DNA of 64,000 bases, taken from positions 806,001-870,000 of the forward strand of contig NZ_CP089974.1 in the NCBI RefSeq assembly GCF_030177935.1. Reading direction: 5' to 3'. The position numbers and the translations under genes are program-made. The notes under the pieces were generated by a model. It saw only the letters and a program-made list of their open reading frames with translations. It had not been told where the DNA came from and ran no database searches. Position 1 is the stretch's first letter; the number at the start of each line of letters is the position of its first letter. This DNA is from Moraxella haemolytica (GTDB lineage Bacteria; Pseudomonadota; Gammaproteobacteria; Pseudomonadales; Moraxellaceae). Shown piece after piece: positions 26,951 through 33,618 of the stretch.

Positions 26951-27292
26951 ATGTCCAGAGATATTGCCCCTTTTGGGGTGCGAATGCCTGCTGAATTAAA
27001 AGAATGCCTAACCAAACAAGCCAATGAAAATAAACGCTCATTGAATGCCGAGATTGTGGCACGGCTTGAAGTAACTGTGCAACAAGATGAATTGCATACG
27101 GGTGGTTTTTCTCATTTTACAGATGAATTCTTGGATTTGATGGTGGAGAATACAAGCTTAAAGGCTCAAAATAACGAGCTTAAAGCAGGTTTGCCACCGC
27201 CATCAATAATCCAAAGAACCGCTACTAAAGATGACCTAGATAGGCTTTACGAGAACCTAAGAGCGGTCATTGAACGCAAGAGCAACCCGTAA
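26951..27292 (+). CDS. Arc-type ribbon-helix-helix repressor with coiled-coil tail
   Basis: The 113-residue protein starts with an Arc domain (FGVRMPAELKECLTKQANENKRSLNAEIVARLE) and has a long C-terminal coiled-coil region including TSLKAQNNELKAG. In P22 immI the Arc and Mnt proteins control the antirepressor gene; here the gene is divergent from BRO copy B, with palindromes between them. Its last 36 bases overlap the end of another Arc-type gene on the opposite strand. Confidence 0.75.
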   Translation: MSRDIAPFGVRMPAELKECLTKQANENKRSLNAEIVARLEVTVQQDELHTGGFSHFTDEFLDLMVENTSLKAQNNELKAGLPPPSIIQRTATKDDLDRLYENLRAVIERKSNP

Positions 27293-27451
27293 AATCTCAT
27301 CTAATTTTTTGCCAATCTCATCATCATAACTTGCGTTAAGCCTTGCGACAATCTCGCTATTGAGACTTCTTTTGTTGTCTTTGGCGGATTGTTGCAATTT
27401 GGCTTTAAGTTTACTATCTAGGCGTACGCCTGTTGGATTAAGTTCACGCAT
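27257..27451 (-). CDS. Second Arc-type ribbon-helix-helix protein
   Basis: The 64-residue product is a near-minimal Arc domain (NPTGVRLDSKLKAKLQQSAKDNKRSLNSEIVARLNASYDDE), close to the N-terminus of the gene at 26951. It converges on that gene with 36 bp of overlap, so the two repressors could interfere through transcription. A TAGGAG ribosome binding site precedes the ATG. Confidence 0.7.
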   Translation of the reverse strand: MRELNPTGVRLDSKLKAKLQQSAKDNKRSLNSEIVARLNASYDDEIGKKLDEILRVALAFNDRS

Positions 27452-27468
27452 AATCTACTCCTAATGAA

Positions 27469-27504
27469 AAAGTCCGTATCGTTAAGTGATACGGACTTTG
27501 ATGT
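27469..27504 (-). terminator. Terminator of the gene at 27535
   Basis: A 12-bp perfect stem (27469-27480 with 27488-27499), 7-base loop and a T-run on the minus strand. Confidence 0.85.
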
Positions 27505-27534
27505 AAAAACTGATAACCCATCATTCGCTATTTG

Positions 27535-28287
27535 TCAATCATTCAGCGGTACAATCTCATAAAAATCCATCACCGTGTATAAAGCAGGTTTGTCCTTGAT
27601 GGTTTGGACATTGACATCGACGATATAGGCGTTGTCATAGACCTTATCCGACTCACGAATGATACGGTTTTTTAGCTCTGGTGTATCAAAGATGACCTTT
27701 ACTTCTTTGGGGCTGATGGCTTCGATGACGCCTTTATCGCCACCGTGCTTGTTGTCCGCTCGTGTTTGGTTGAAATACAGCAGGGCTTTTTTGTGCGTGC
27801 CTGTCATTGGGGCATTTAGGCGAGACAACTCAAGCTGGGCGTTTCGCTGAATTTCTTTGGCTTCGGCAGAATTGATGATGATCATATTGTTATTTCCTTC
27901 CACTTGCACGATACTGCCACCATCTTTGGCGACAGGCTCGACGAATTTGTGGATATTGGTTAAGGATTGCTGGGTCAAAGGTGGCTGGCTGCTCGCCTTG
28001 TCGCCTTTAAGGTAGCTCAAAATATTCATCAGATGATTTCCAAAATCAAGAATGGTGTTGGCGTGTTCGGCAAAAGGCAAAACCGCCACGCCTGCGGTGA
28101 TGAGTGTGGCGATGATTGAGCCTTGGCGGATCTCTTTGATGAGTAGCTTAACTTCGCCTTTGTGCTTTTGCTCGTATTCGCAGGCTAAGGCGTTCATACT
28201 GGTGGCAAAATCCTTGAGTTCTATCGGCTCGTGATTTTGGATATGGATGATGAGTTCCTGGGGCGTGTCCTGCGTGATTTGTAGCAT
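27535..28287 (-). CDS. Hypothetical phage protein with one hydrophobic segment
   Basis: ATG 28287 follows AAGGA by 6-8 bases; the product has 250 residues. About residues 62-85 (IIATLITAGVAVLPFAEHANTIL) are hydrophobic and could sit in the membrane. The middle has a glycine/asparagine turn (VEGNNNMIIIN) and the C-terminal half is a mixed alpha/beta region with DVNVQTIKDKPALYTVMDFYEIVPL. The family is not recognised with certainty. Hairpin terminators on both sides make it a self-contained unit, typical of accessory genes. Confidence 0.6.
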   Translation of the reverse strand: MLQITQDTPQELIIHIQNHEPIELKDFATSMNALACEYEQKHKGEVKLLIKEIRQGSIIATLITAGVAVLPFAEHANTILDFGNHLMNILSYLKGDKASSQPPLTQQSLTNIHKFVEPVAKDGGSIVQVEGNNNMIIINSAEAKEIQRNAQLELSRLNAPMTGTHKKALLYFNQTRADNKHGGDKGVIEAISPKEVKVIFDTPELKNRIIRESDKVYDNAYIVDVNVQTIKDKPALYTVMDFYEIVPLND

Positions 28288-28349
28288 AAAAAATCCTTGA
28301 AAAAACAATTTTTATACTGTATCACTTGTGCTTTGTCAATTCCCCCATA

Positions 28350-28384
28350 AAAAAGTCCACGCGGTGAAGTGGCGTGGACTTTTT
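28350..28384 (-). terminator. Terminator of the small membrane protein gene
   Basis: A 13-bp perfect stem (28350-28362 with 28372-28384) with a 9-base loop and A/T runs at both ends; it overlaps the stop codon region of the gene at 28383. Confidence 0.85.
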
Positions 28385-28761
28385 ATTCATCATCGTTTTG
28401 TCGCTGTTTTTCTAGCGTAGTTACTTTACCCTTGTTAAATCCTGCAAAGTAGCCTGCCAGTAATGCACCGCCAATTTTTAAGACTTCTAGGGCAAAATCG
28501 GTTTTTTCTCGCCATATCGCCACCAAAATTACTATCACGACTGCCAACACAATCAACCAAACAGTAACATACTTCTTGCTTTCAAGTTTAGCAAAAAGAC
28601 CCATCTGCTCTACACGGTCGCCCTTTTGGGCTTCGATGCTGGCTAGAGCGATACGCTCATTGGATTTTACCTTTTCGCTTTCAAGTTGCAGCTCTTTTTT
28701 GAACCTCCGCCATGTCCTTGAGTGTAGAAACAAGTTGTTGTTCGTTGGGCTTATTGCTCAT
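28383..28761 (-). pseudogene. Coiled-coil membrane protein gene with a frameshift
   Basis: The natural start is ATG 28761, overlapping the previous stop (TGATG): MSNKPNEQQLVSTLKDMAEVQ. In a run of six A (around 28695-28700) the frame must move by one base to continue as KELQLESEKVKSNERIALASIEAQ, a transmembrane segment (VTVWLIVLAVVIVILVAIW) and a glycine-rich second hydrophobic stretch (GGALLAGYFAGF). Without the shift the first part ends after about 26 codons. An extra A in the run explains it. The protein type resembles the one at 39268. Confidence 0.55.
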
Positions 28762-28958
28762 CAGACACCCTCTGGCAATAAGACAGGCGTACTATAGCTG
28801 ACACGGAATGAACCAAAACCTTTACTGCCAAGCTTTGGTGGTATGAATTGGACATCGTCAATAATATCCTGACGACATTGAATCTCTGCCAAATAAGTTT
28901 TGGCATCCAACAGCCGCTCTTTTTTTGGAATTAAGACGGTCTTTTTGGCTTTATGCAT
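28761..28958 (-). CDS. Hypothetical 65-residue phage protein
   Basis: The product starts MHKAKKTVLIPKKERLLDAKTYLAEIQ and has no recognised domain. GAGGTAA precedes the ATG, and its stop overlaps the next start. It lies in the leftward early operon after a gap containing a plus-strand hairpin (GCCCC/GGGGC, 29062-29086, with six T). Confidence 0.5.
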   Translation of the reverse strand: MHKAKKTVLIPKKERLLDAKTYLAEIQCRQDIIDDVQFIPPKLGSKGFGSFRVSYSTPVLLPEGV

Positions 28959-29089
28959 AAGTTTACCTCTTGGTTAAACCTTTTGTTTTATTATAGTCGC
29001 AATTATCAATACCGTCAAGCCAGCCCAATAACCCTTTTAAGTTTTTAAAGAGTTGCCCCGTAGGTCGTCCCTAGGGGCTTTTTTGGCGT

Positions 29090-29611
29090 TTAGCCCTGTC
29101 TTGCCCACGGATTGCCCTGTGCTGGGGCTTGTGGAGTAGGCGAAGCAGTAAAGCCCTGAGGAGCTGTAGCAGGCGTGCTAAATGAGGTGGACTGCATTGG
29201 GCTATTTAAGGGGAAAAACTTTTTGACCGTGTTTCTCGGCTCATATTGCCCACTTTTGTCGGTTTCAATGGCGACACGAATGCCGATGGGCTTGCCGTGT
29301 AGCTGTTCGGAGTCTTGTAGGTTTAAAATCCCACACGCCCCAGCCAGCTGGGCCATCTGCTCTCGTCCGATGGTTTGAGCGGTGGCATTGGCATTGGTCA
29401 GTGTGATGTTTTGGAAAATCAAACGCCCTGCAAACTCGCCTTCTAGCACTTTGAGTGATAGGCTAAGATAAGAACCACGACCGTCTTTGGTAGCTTTAAC
29501 TTCGGAGCGATTGACCTCGGCAACATAGTTGCCAGCAGGAATGGGGGCGAAGTTGTCGCTTTGGGCTTTGGTAACTTCGTCTTGGGTAAAGTTTAGGTTA
29601 AGTAGTGCCAT
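29090..29611 (-). CDS. DUF669-family phage protein (single-strand-binding-like)
   Basis: The 173-residue product shows the family pattern: LNLNFTQDEVTKAQ, FAPIPAGNYVAEVNRSEVKATKDGRGSYLSLSLKVLEGEFAGRLIFQNITLTN, then a disordered Pro/Ala/Gln-rich tail ending GNPWARQG. Members sit beside an AAA ATPase and a recombination or replication helicase in many siphophages, as here. The beta-rich core and flexible tail suggest ssDNA binding; this is inference. Confidence 0.75.
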   Translation of the reverse strand: MALLNLNFTQDEVTKAQSDNFAPIPAGNYVAEVNRSEVKATKDGRGSYLSLSLKVLEGEFAGRLIFQNITLTNANATAQTIGREQMAQLAGACGILNLQDSEQLHGKPIGIRVAIETDKSGQYEPRNTVKKFFPLNSPMQSTSFSTPATAPQGFTASPTPQAPAQGNPWARQG

Positions 29612-29671
29612 AAGTTTTCTCCTGTTTGGCGTTGGGTTTTGGCTCGTTTCGTTCGTTTGCCGTTTGATAAA

Positions 29672-30367
29672 TTAGCCCAAAATCTTAGCTTGGATATGGG
29701 CAAGGTTTGCCATCTCACGCTCAGCAAGTCGTCCCGAGCGGTCTTTGGCGTGGTATTTGATGTCAGGCACGGTCTGTAGATAACGCACAGAGTTACCTTC
29801 AGCATCCTTTTCTACTCGTAAAAAGAACACTTCATCAAAAAAGTAGGGCAGGGCTTGACCGAGCTTCTTGCCAGGTAGGGCAGGTTGATAACGCACCACG
29901 CCAGTATCATCTTGATAAGATTCAAGCTTGGCGGTAAAGTACACATTGCGAGGTAGATCGCGAAATGCCCGAATCATGTCCTCAATCTTTTCTTGCATCT
30001 CGCCATAGGCTTGGCGTGGGTCTTTGACCGCTTTCTTGGCAGCAGATAGGATGACTTCGCCCATCTCACTCACGCTATCTAGGCAAATCCATTCATATGA
30101 TTGCCCTTGCTCGGTGGTGGTAAGCCATTGATATGCCTTCATTAGGTCGTCAATAGACTTAATCTCAATCACAGCGATGTCTGCCCCTGCGATGGATAAT
30201 AAGCCTGCCTCTGCCGACAGGATAATCGTCCGCTTGGGGTCGGGCGTGGTGGCACATAGGCAGGTTTTGCCTGCTCCTGCCTGCCCATAGACCAGCACTT
30301 TGATGCCTCTTGTGTTGGCTAGGGCTGATGTGGTGGTGATATTGATACCGTTGATTGATGCACTCAT
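29672..30367 (-). CDS. Phage AAA ATPase (AAA_24, RecA-like NTPase)
   Basis: I start the gene at ATG 30367 (MSASINGINITTTSAL), which overlaps the previous stop as TAATG. The 231-residue product has Walker A VYGQAGAGKTCLC near residue 21-33, a Walker B-like region ending YEWICLDSVSE, and AKLESYQDDTGVVRYQPALPGKKLGQALPYFFDEVFFL, typical of phage nucleotide-binding proteins. It probably works with DUF669 in replication or recombination. Confidence 0.8.
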   Translation of the reverse strand: MSASINGINITTTSALANTRGIKVLVYGQAGAGKTCLCATTPDPKRTIILSAEAGLLSIAGADIAVIEIKSIDDLMKAYQWLTTTEQGQSYEWICLDSVSEMGEVILSAAKKAVKDPRQAYGEMQEKIEDMIRAFRDLPRNVYFTAKLESYQDDTGVVRYQPALPGKKLGQALPYFFDEVFFLRVEKDAEGNSVRYLQTVPDIKYHAKDRSGRLAEREMANLAHIQAKILG

Positions 30368-30534
30368 TAGTAGTCCTCTTGTTGATTGGCTTTTAGCCAT
30401 TCTTTGTGCGTGTTGATGAATTCTTGATAACCCTGCTCTTGTCTGTCATAGGCTTGGATAGCTAGGGTTGTACAGCCCTTGAGCAAGGCGAACCCAAACA
30501 CAATAATGATTGCTGCCAGTAGTGCTTGTTTCAT
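30367..30534 (-). CDS. 55-residue lipoprotein-like peptide
   Basis: ATG 30534 follows TAGGAGA by 6 bases. The product starts MKQALLAAIIIVFGFALLKGCTT, a signal with a lipobox-like LLKGC, then a polar helical tail. Its stop overlaps the AAA ATPase start. It is the first gene of the leftward operon from the promoter at 30776, so it should be expressed early. The role is not known; compare the 52-residue gene at 24950. Confidence 0.6.
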   Translation of the reverse strand: MKQALLAAIIIVFGFALLKGCTTLAIQAYDRQEQGYQEFINTHKEWLKANQQEDY

Positions 30535-30551
30535 GGTTGATCTCCTAAAGT

Positions 30552-30612
30552 TAATCCGACATTGGCAACTGGTAAGTCATACTTACAGGTTGCCAATAGC
30601 TGATTAACTGTT
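30552..30612 (-). promoter_or_regulatory. Two-tier hairpin directly before the first leftward gene
   Basis: AGTTAATC/GATTAACT (30552-30559, 30605-30612) encloses ATTGGCAAC/GTTGCCAAT (30564-30572, 30592-30600), both perfect. The structure ends only a few bases from the TAGGAGA of the 55-residue gene, so it could control its translation or act as an RNA site for antitermination. Confidence 0.5.
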
Positions 30613-30775
30613 TCTAAAATGGAACAGGTTCACCCCGTTATCTGCCACGGTGGTGTGGGCTTCGCTTTTGCTGGTGGGTAGACCCCACCCTACACAAGCT
30701 CCGTGTGTTTCCCTCACGGTAGGGCTTCTGGTGTGTTAAATAGTATTCAAGGCATCGTCTGCGGTTGATGGGATT

Positions 30776-30827
30776 ATTATACTAAAAGTAATTAAATATG
30801 CAATAGTTTTATTATACTAAAAGTAAT
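30776..30827 (-). promoter_or_regulatory. Leftward early promoter with two CI-type operators
   Basis: ATTATACTAAAAGTAAT occurs twice (30776-30792 and 30811-30827), one base different from the operator at 33355-33371 next to cro. On the minus strand a promoter TTGCAT (30803-30798), 16 bases, TATAAT (30781-30776) overlaps the first copy. This is the counterpart of lambda OL/PL. Confidence 0.7.
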
Positions 30828-30913
30828 TTATTTTATAACTTTATGATTTTTCACAAAATTTAGGCGTAAAAAAAACCACCCGTGGGGGTGGTTTGGGGAT
30901 AAGGTACTAAGTT

Positions 30914-31480
30914 TTAGTCAGGGTCGTTAAAGTGAATTCTTTCACCCAAATACCATAGACAAGTAAATGTTAATAGCACTAACTGAAATAAAAAGAAAAA
31001 TAAAATAAAAGAGATTGTCAAATAGCCCGCTGTAATAAGCCAAGGATGAAAGCCTAATGAGAAACTATGACAAAATTCAACAAAGATAATCAGCAAGCAA
31101 ATAACAATGCCAATAAATGCCAGATATGCCAACAAGTAACACAATAAGCGTCTGCGTGTCAGTCTATCTTCATGCTCTCGCTGGATAATCATGGCTGGAT
31201 TGCTCATGTATTTATCTAGTGAGCGATTTGGAAATGATATAATCGCCGCCAATGCTGCGATATAAAATCCCGGCAATGTTTGAACAAAGCCTATAATATT
31301 AGCGGTAATTTTATGTGTACCGTCAAAAATATTAATATTGTGCTTAATATTAAGAAATAGTAAAAAAATTGTAATGATAAGTGACAAGACAAAAGGCACA
31401 TAAATATCCACTACGATTTTACTACCGTTTTCGGCTTTGATCGCAAGATAGTTAAATGGCTTAAATATTGTCCAAATCAT
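30914..31480 (-). CDS. RexB-like four-helix membrane protein
   Basis: The 188-residue protein has four predicted membrane helices (about 28-46, 64-85, 112-135, 148-172), with a charged cytoplasmic loop (NRSLDKYM...HEDRLTRRR) between the second and third. Lambda RexB, an ion-channel protein of the Rex phage-exclusion system, has the same four-helix plan with a basic loop (SRTRRLAKIRE), and the same place: cI, rexA, rexB on one strand. Similarity is by topology and order, not by strong identity, so this remains a proposal. Other membrane-effector defence pairs are alternatives. Confidence 0.5.
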   Translation of the reverse strand: MIWTIFKPFNYLAIKAENGSKIVVDIYVPFVLSLIITIFLLFLNIKHNINIFDGTHKITANIIGFVQTLPGFYIAALAAIISFPNRSLDKYMSNPAMIIQREHEDRLTRRRLLCYLLAYLAFIGIVICLLIIFVEFCHSFSLGFHPWLITAGYLTISFILFFFLFQLVLLTFTCLWYLGERIHFNDPD

Positions 31481-31486
31481 GGTAAT

Positions 31487-32470
31487 CTAAGATAGTAAGT
31501 GTGCATACATTCTATCACATAACGCTTGATTCAGTGCTAATTCTTTGGGATTTTTGTTCTGCCTTCTAATAAAGGATTTTTTGGCAAGACTAAATTCATG
31601 AGTATCAGAGTGATAGTAAGCTGTTCGGTTTTTGCCTTCTTTGTCCTTAAATTTTATAGTAAAAGTAATGCCTTTTAATCCAGGGTTCTTAACGAAAAGT
31701 TTTTCAAAGCTTGAAATGACATCCTTGGTTTTTTGCATCAAGGTTTTGGATTCCGCTTTGATAATATTTGCTTTTACACCCATATGTACATCCTGTCTTT
31801 TGGGGGTGTAACTGGTGCCATCATAACTGGATGTGTGAATAGGTTGGTGATAGATTACATCTTGAACCCTGTCACTCTCAAATGCTTTGATTATCTCGTC
31901 ACTTAATTCTGTTTGGCTTGTGAATTTTATTTTAAATCCTACTTTTTTAGCATTACCTTTATTGTCTCTTTCTGTTGGATGAATACCCTTAAATATATCT
32001 TTGTTCTTACTCCTAGCATTTTTGATGAAATAATTTAGTGTGTCAACAAAAAATCTATGGCTGATACCTTGTTTATATTCAATAGCAAACTTTGCAGATC
32101 TTGGATCATTTTTATCTACTTGAATTACAATGTGACTTCTTCCATTGTAACCCTCTGTGTTAGTTTTGCTAAAATGACGCACTTCATTAGTTTCAAAATC
32201 AAATGTTTCTGGTTCATCGCTATCTTTGTCCGATAAACATAACAAGATATCAATGCGCCCTTGTTTTTCATTGATAGTAATAACAGGAAGTATTCCACAG
32301 TGGCTATGATTATTAAATAGTCTTTTCTCGCTTTCATAACCCCATTCTTTCAAGTGCTTAAAGATATCCAATATACTAATTTTGGTAAGTGGTGTTACGG
32401 GGTTCTTCTTAGCGGTTGGCATAATATCCATCACCAATACATGATGCGTAATAATACTTGGTTTTCTCAT
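31487..32470 (-). CDS. RexA-like protein, partner of the membrane protein
   Basis: I use ATG 32470 (MRKPSIITHHVLVM), with AGGA 5-6 bases upstream; a TTG at 32500 would add 10 residues. The 327-residue protein is soluble. Its C-terminal part (QDVHMGVKANIIKAESKTL...GITFTIKFKDKEGKNRTAYYHSDTHEFSL) resembles, in pattern, the RexA stretch VKVEAKLPVF...ISLRAKDEAGDILTEHYLSEKGHLS. It lies between cI and the RexB-like gene, 6 bases from the latter, so it should be transcribed with cI in the lysogen. RexA senses infection by binding DNA or a recombination intermediate in lambda; here that is inference. Confidence 0.5.
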   Translation of the reverse strand: MRKPSIITHHVLVMDIMPTAKKNPVTPLTKISILDIFKHLKEWGYESEKRLFNNHSHCGILPVITINEKQGRIDILLCLSDKDSDEPETFDFETNEVRHFSKTNTEGYNGRSHIVIQVDKNDPRSAKFAIEYKQGISHRFFVDTLNYFIKNARSKNKDIFKGIHPTERDNKGNAKKVGFKIKFTSQTELSDEIIKAFESDRVQDVIYHQPIHTSSYDGTSYTPKRQDVHMGVKANIIKAESKTLMQKTKDVISSFEKLFVKNPGLKGITFTIKFKDKEGKNRTAYYHSDTHEFSLAKKSFIRRQNKNPKELALNQALCDRMYAHLLS

Positions 32471-32559
32471 AACAATCCTAATATTTTTTAAGCTATACAA
32501 ATTGATTGTTTAATACATTAATTTATATAAGGTTGGTTTATTTATGGATTGGCGACCAA

Positions 32560-33273
32560 TCAATACTCCACCAACTTCCCAACTACCTTCCCAACCAAAT
32601 GCCATTCCTCGCCAAGTGGTATCATCTTTTGTTCATGCCAGTTAGGGTTTAGGGGTTTTAAGTACATATCATCTGAGGTGTCGCCGATGATTAGCTGCTT
32701 GAATGTGGCTTCACTTTTGCCGTCTAATTTTTGCACAACCACCAAATCAGCATTTTTTAGCGAGATGGCTGCGATTTCAGGTTCAACATAGATGTAGTCA
32801 TCTGGGCGAAACTCGGGCAGCATACTTTCGCCTTGGACTTTTAGGGCAAAGCCTTTCTCGGATAAGCCCATTGGGCGTGGCAACCAATCAAAAGCATCAT
32901 CTACAGTAACCGTATTAGCCTCACTCCAAGAACCTGCCGCCACCCATGATAGTACAGGTACAGGCTTTGTCATGGATAGGACTTCGTTTTTTTGTTGGAT
33001 ATTGCTTTTTCCTTTTGATTTCATTTCAGCAATTTTAGCACGCAACTCATCAAGACTCGGCTTGGATGCCATCTCACCTTCACCAGTTGCCAGCCAATGA
33101 GCATTGACTTTTAGGGCTTGGGCGATTTCTAAAATATTTCTTGGCTTCAAGGTTGAGCCATTTTCAATCTTAAAATAGGTGGGTTGAGAAATATTTGCTC
33201 TTTTGGCAACTTCTTGCTGTGATAGGTTTGCCAATTCACGCGCGTATTTTAGTCGTTGAGCTAAGGTATTCAT
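32560..33273 (-). CDS. CI-type repressor with S24 self-cleavage domain
   Basis: The 237-residue protein has an N-terminal helix-turn-helix (LAQRLKYARELANLSQQEVAKRANISQPTYFKIENG) and a C-terminal LexA/CI peptidase domain. The cleavage site is A113-G114 in WVAAGSW, the nucleophile S150 in QGESMLPEF and the general base lysine K192 in EATFKQL. It should keep the prophage silent and be cleaved on SOS induction. It is divergent from the cro-like gene across an operator region. Confidence 0.92.
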   Translation of the reverse strand: MNTLAQRLKYARELANLSQQEVAKRANISQPTYFKIENGSTLKPRNILEIAQALKVNAHWLATGEGEMASKPSLDELRAKIAEMKSKGKSNIQQKNEVLSMTKPVPVLSWVAAGSWSEANTVTVDDAFDWLPRPMGLSEKGFALKVQGESMLPEFRPDDYIYVEPEIAAISLKNADLVVVQKLDGKSEATFKQLIIGDTSDDMYLKPLNPNWHEQKMIPLGEEWHLVGKVVGKLVEY

Positions 33274-33279
33274 TGCTTA

Positions 33280-33376
33280 ATTACCTTTGGTTTTAAATAT
33301 CCTATTTTAATACCTTTTGTTGTTAAAAAGCAAGGATAAAAAAACTATTGAATAATTATACCAAAAGTAATATAAT
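33280..33376 (+). promoter_or_regulatory. Right operator/promoter region between cI and cro
   Basis: A consensus promoter for the cro operon, TTGAAT (33348-33353), 17 bases, TATAAT (33371-33376), carries ATTATACCAAAAGTAAT (33355-33371) in its spacer. Two weaker inverted copies lie at 33280-33296 (ATTACCTTTGGTTTTAA) and about 33307-33325. Three sites, and near-identical ones at 30776 and 30811, match a lambda-like OR/OL layout. Confidence 0.75.
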
Positions 33377-33405
33377 TGGATTTTTACGATAGATTAAGGT
33401 ATCAT

Positions 33406-33618
33406 ATGAACCCAGAAATTTCCAAAGTTATTGCTCATTTTGGTACTCAGGGCAAGACAGCACAGGCGTTGAACTGTTCTCAAACGACTGTTTTTAAGTG
33501 GTTACACGGCAAGATGAACATTTCAGCCCTTCATGCCATCAAAGTTGAAAAGCTGACAGAAGGCAAATTCAAAGCCACCGACCTTTGTCCTAAACTAAAA
33601 GAGCTAGAAGACCTATGA
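33406..33618 (+). CDS. Cro/YdaS-type helix-turn-helix protein
   Basis: ATG 33406 follows AAGGT; the 70-residue product (VIAHFGTQGKTAQALNCSQTTVFKWLHGKMNISALHAIKVEKLTEGKF) is a small Cro-like DNA-binding protein. First gene of the rightward operon, it should repress cI during lytic growth. Its stop overlaps the primase start (ATGA). Confidence 0.85.
   Translation: MNPEISKVIAHFGTQGKTAQALNCSQTTVFKWLHGKMNISALHAIKVEKLTEGKFKATDLCPKLKELEDL

Noticed and set aside
32549-32909. Plus-strand ORFs opposite cI
   Set aside because: Antisense shadows of a well-supported repressor gene.
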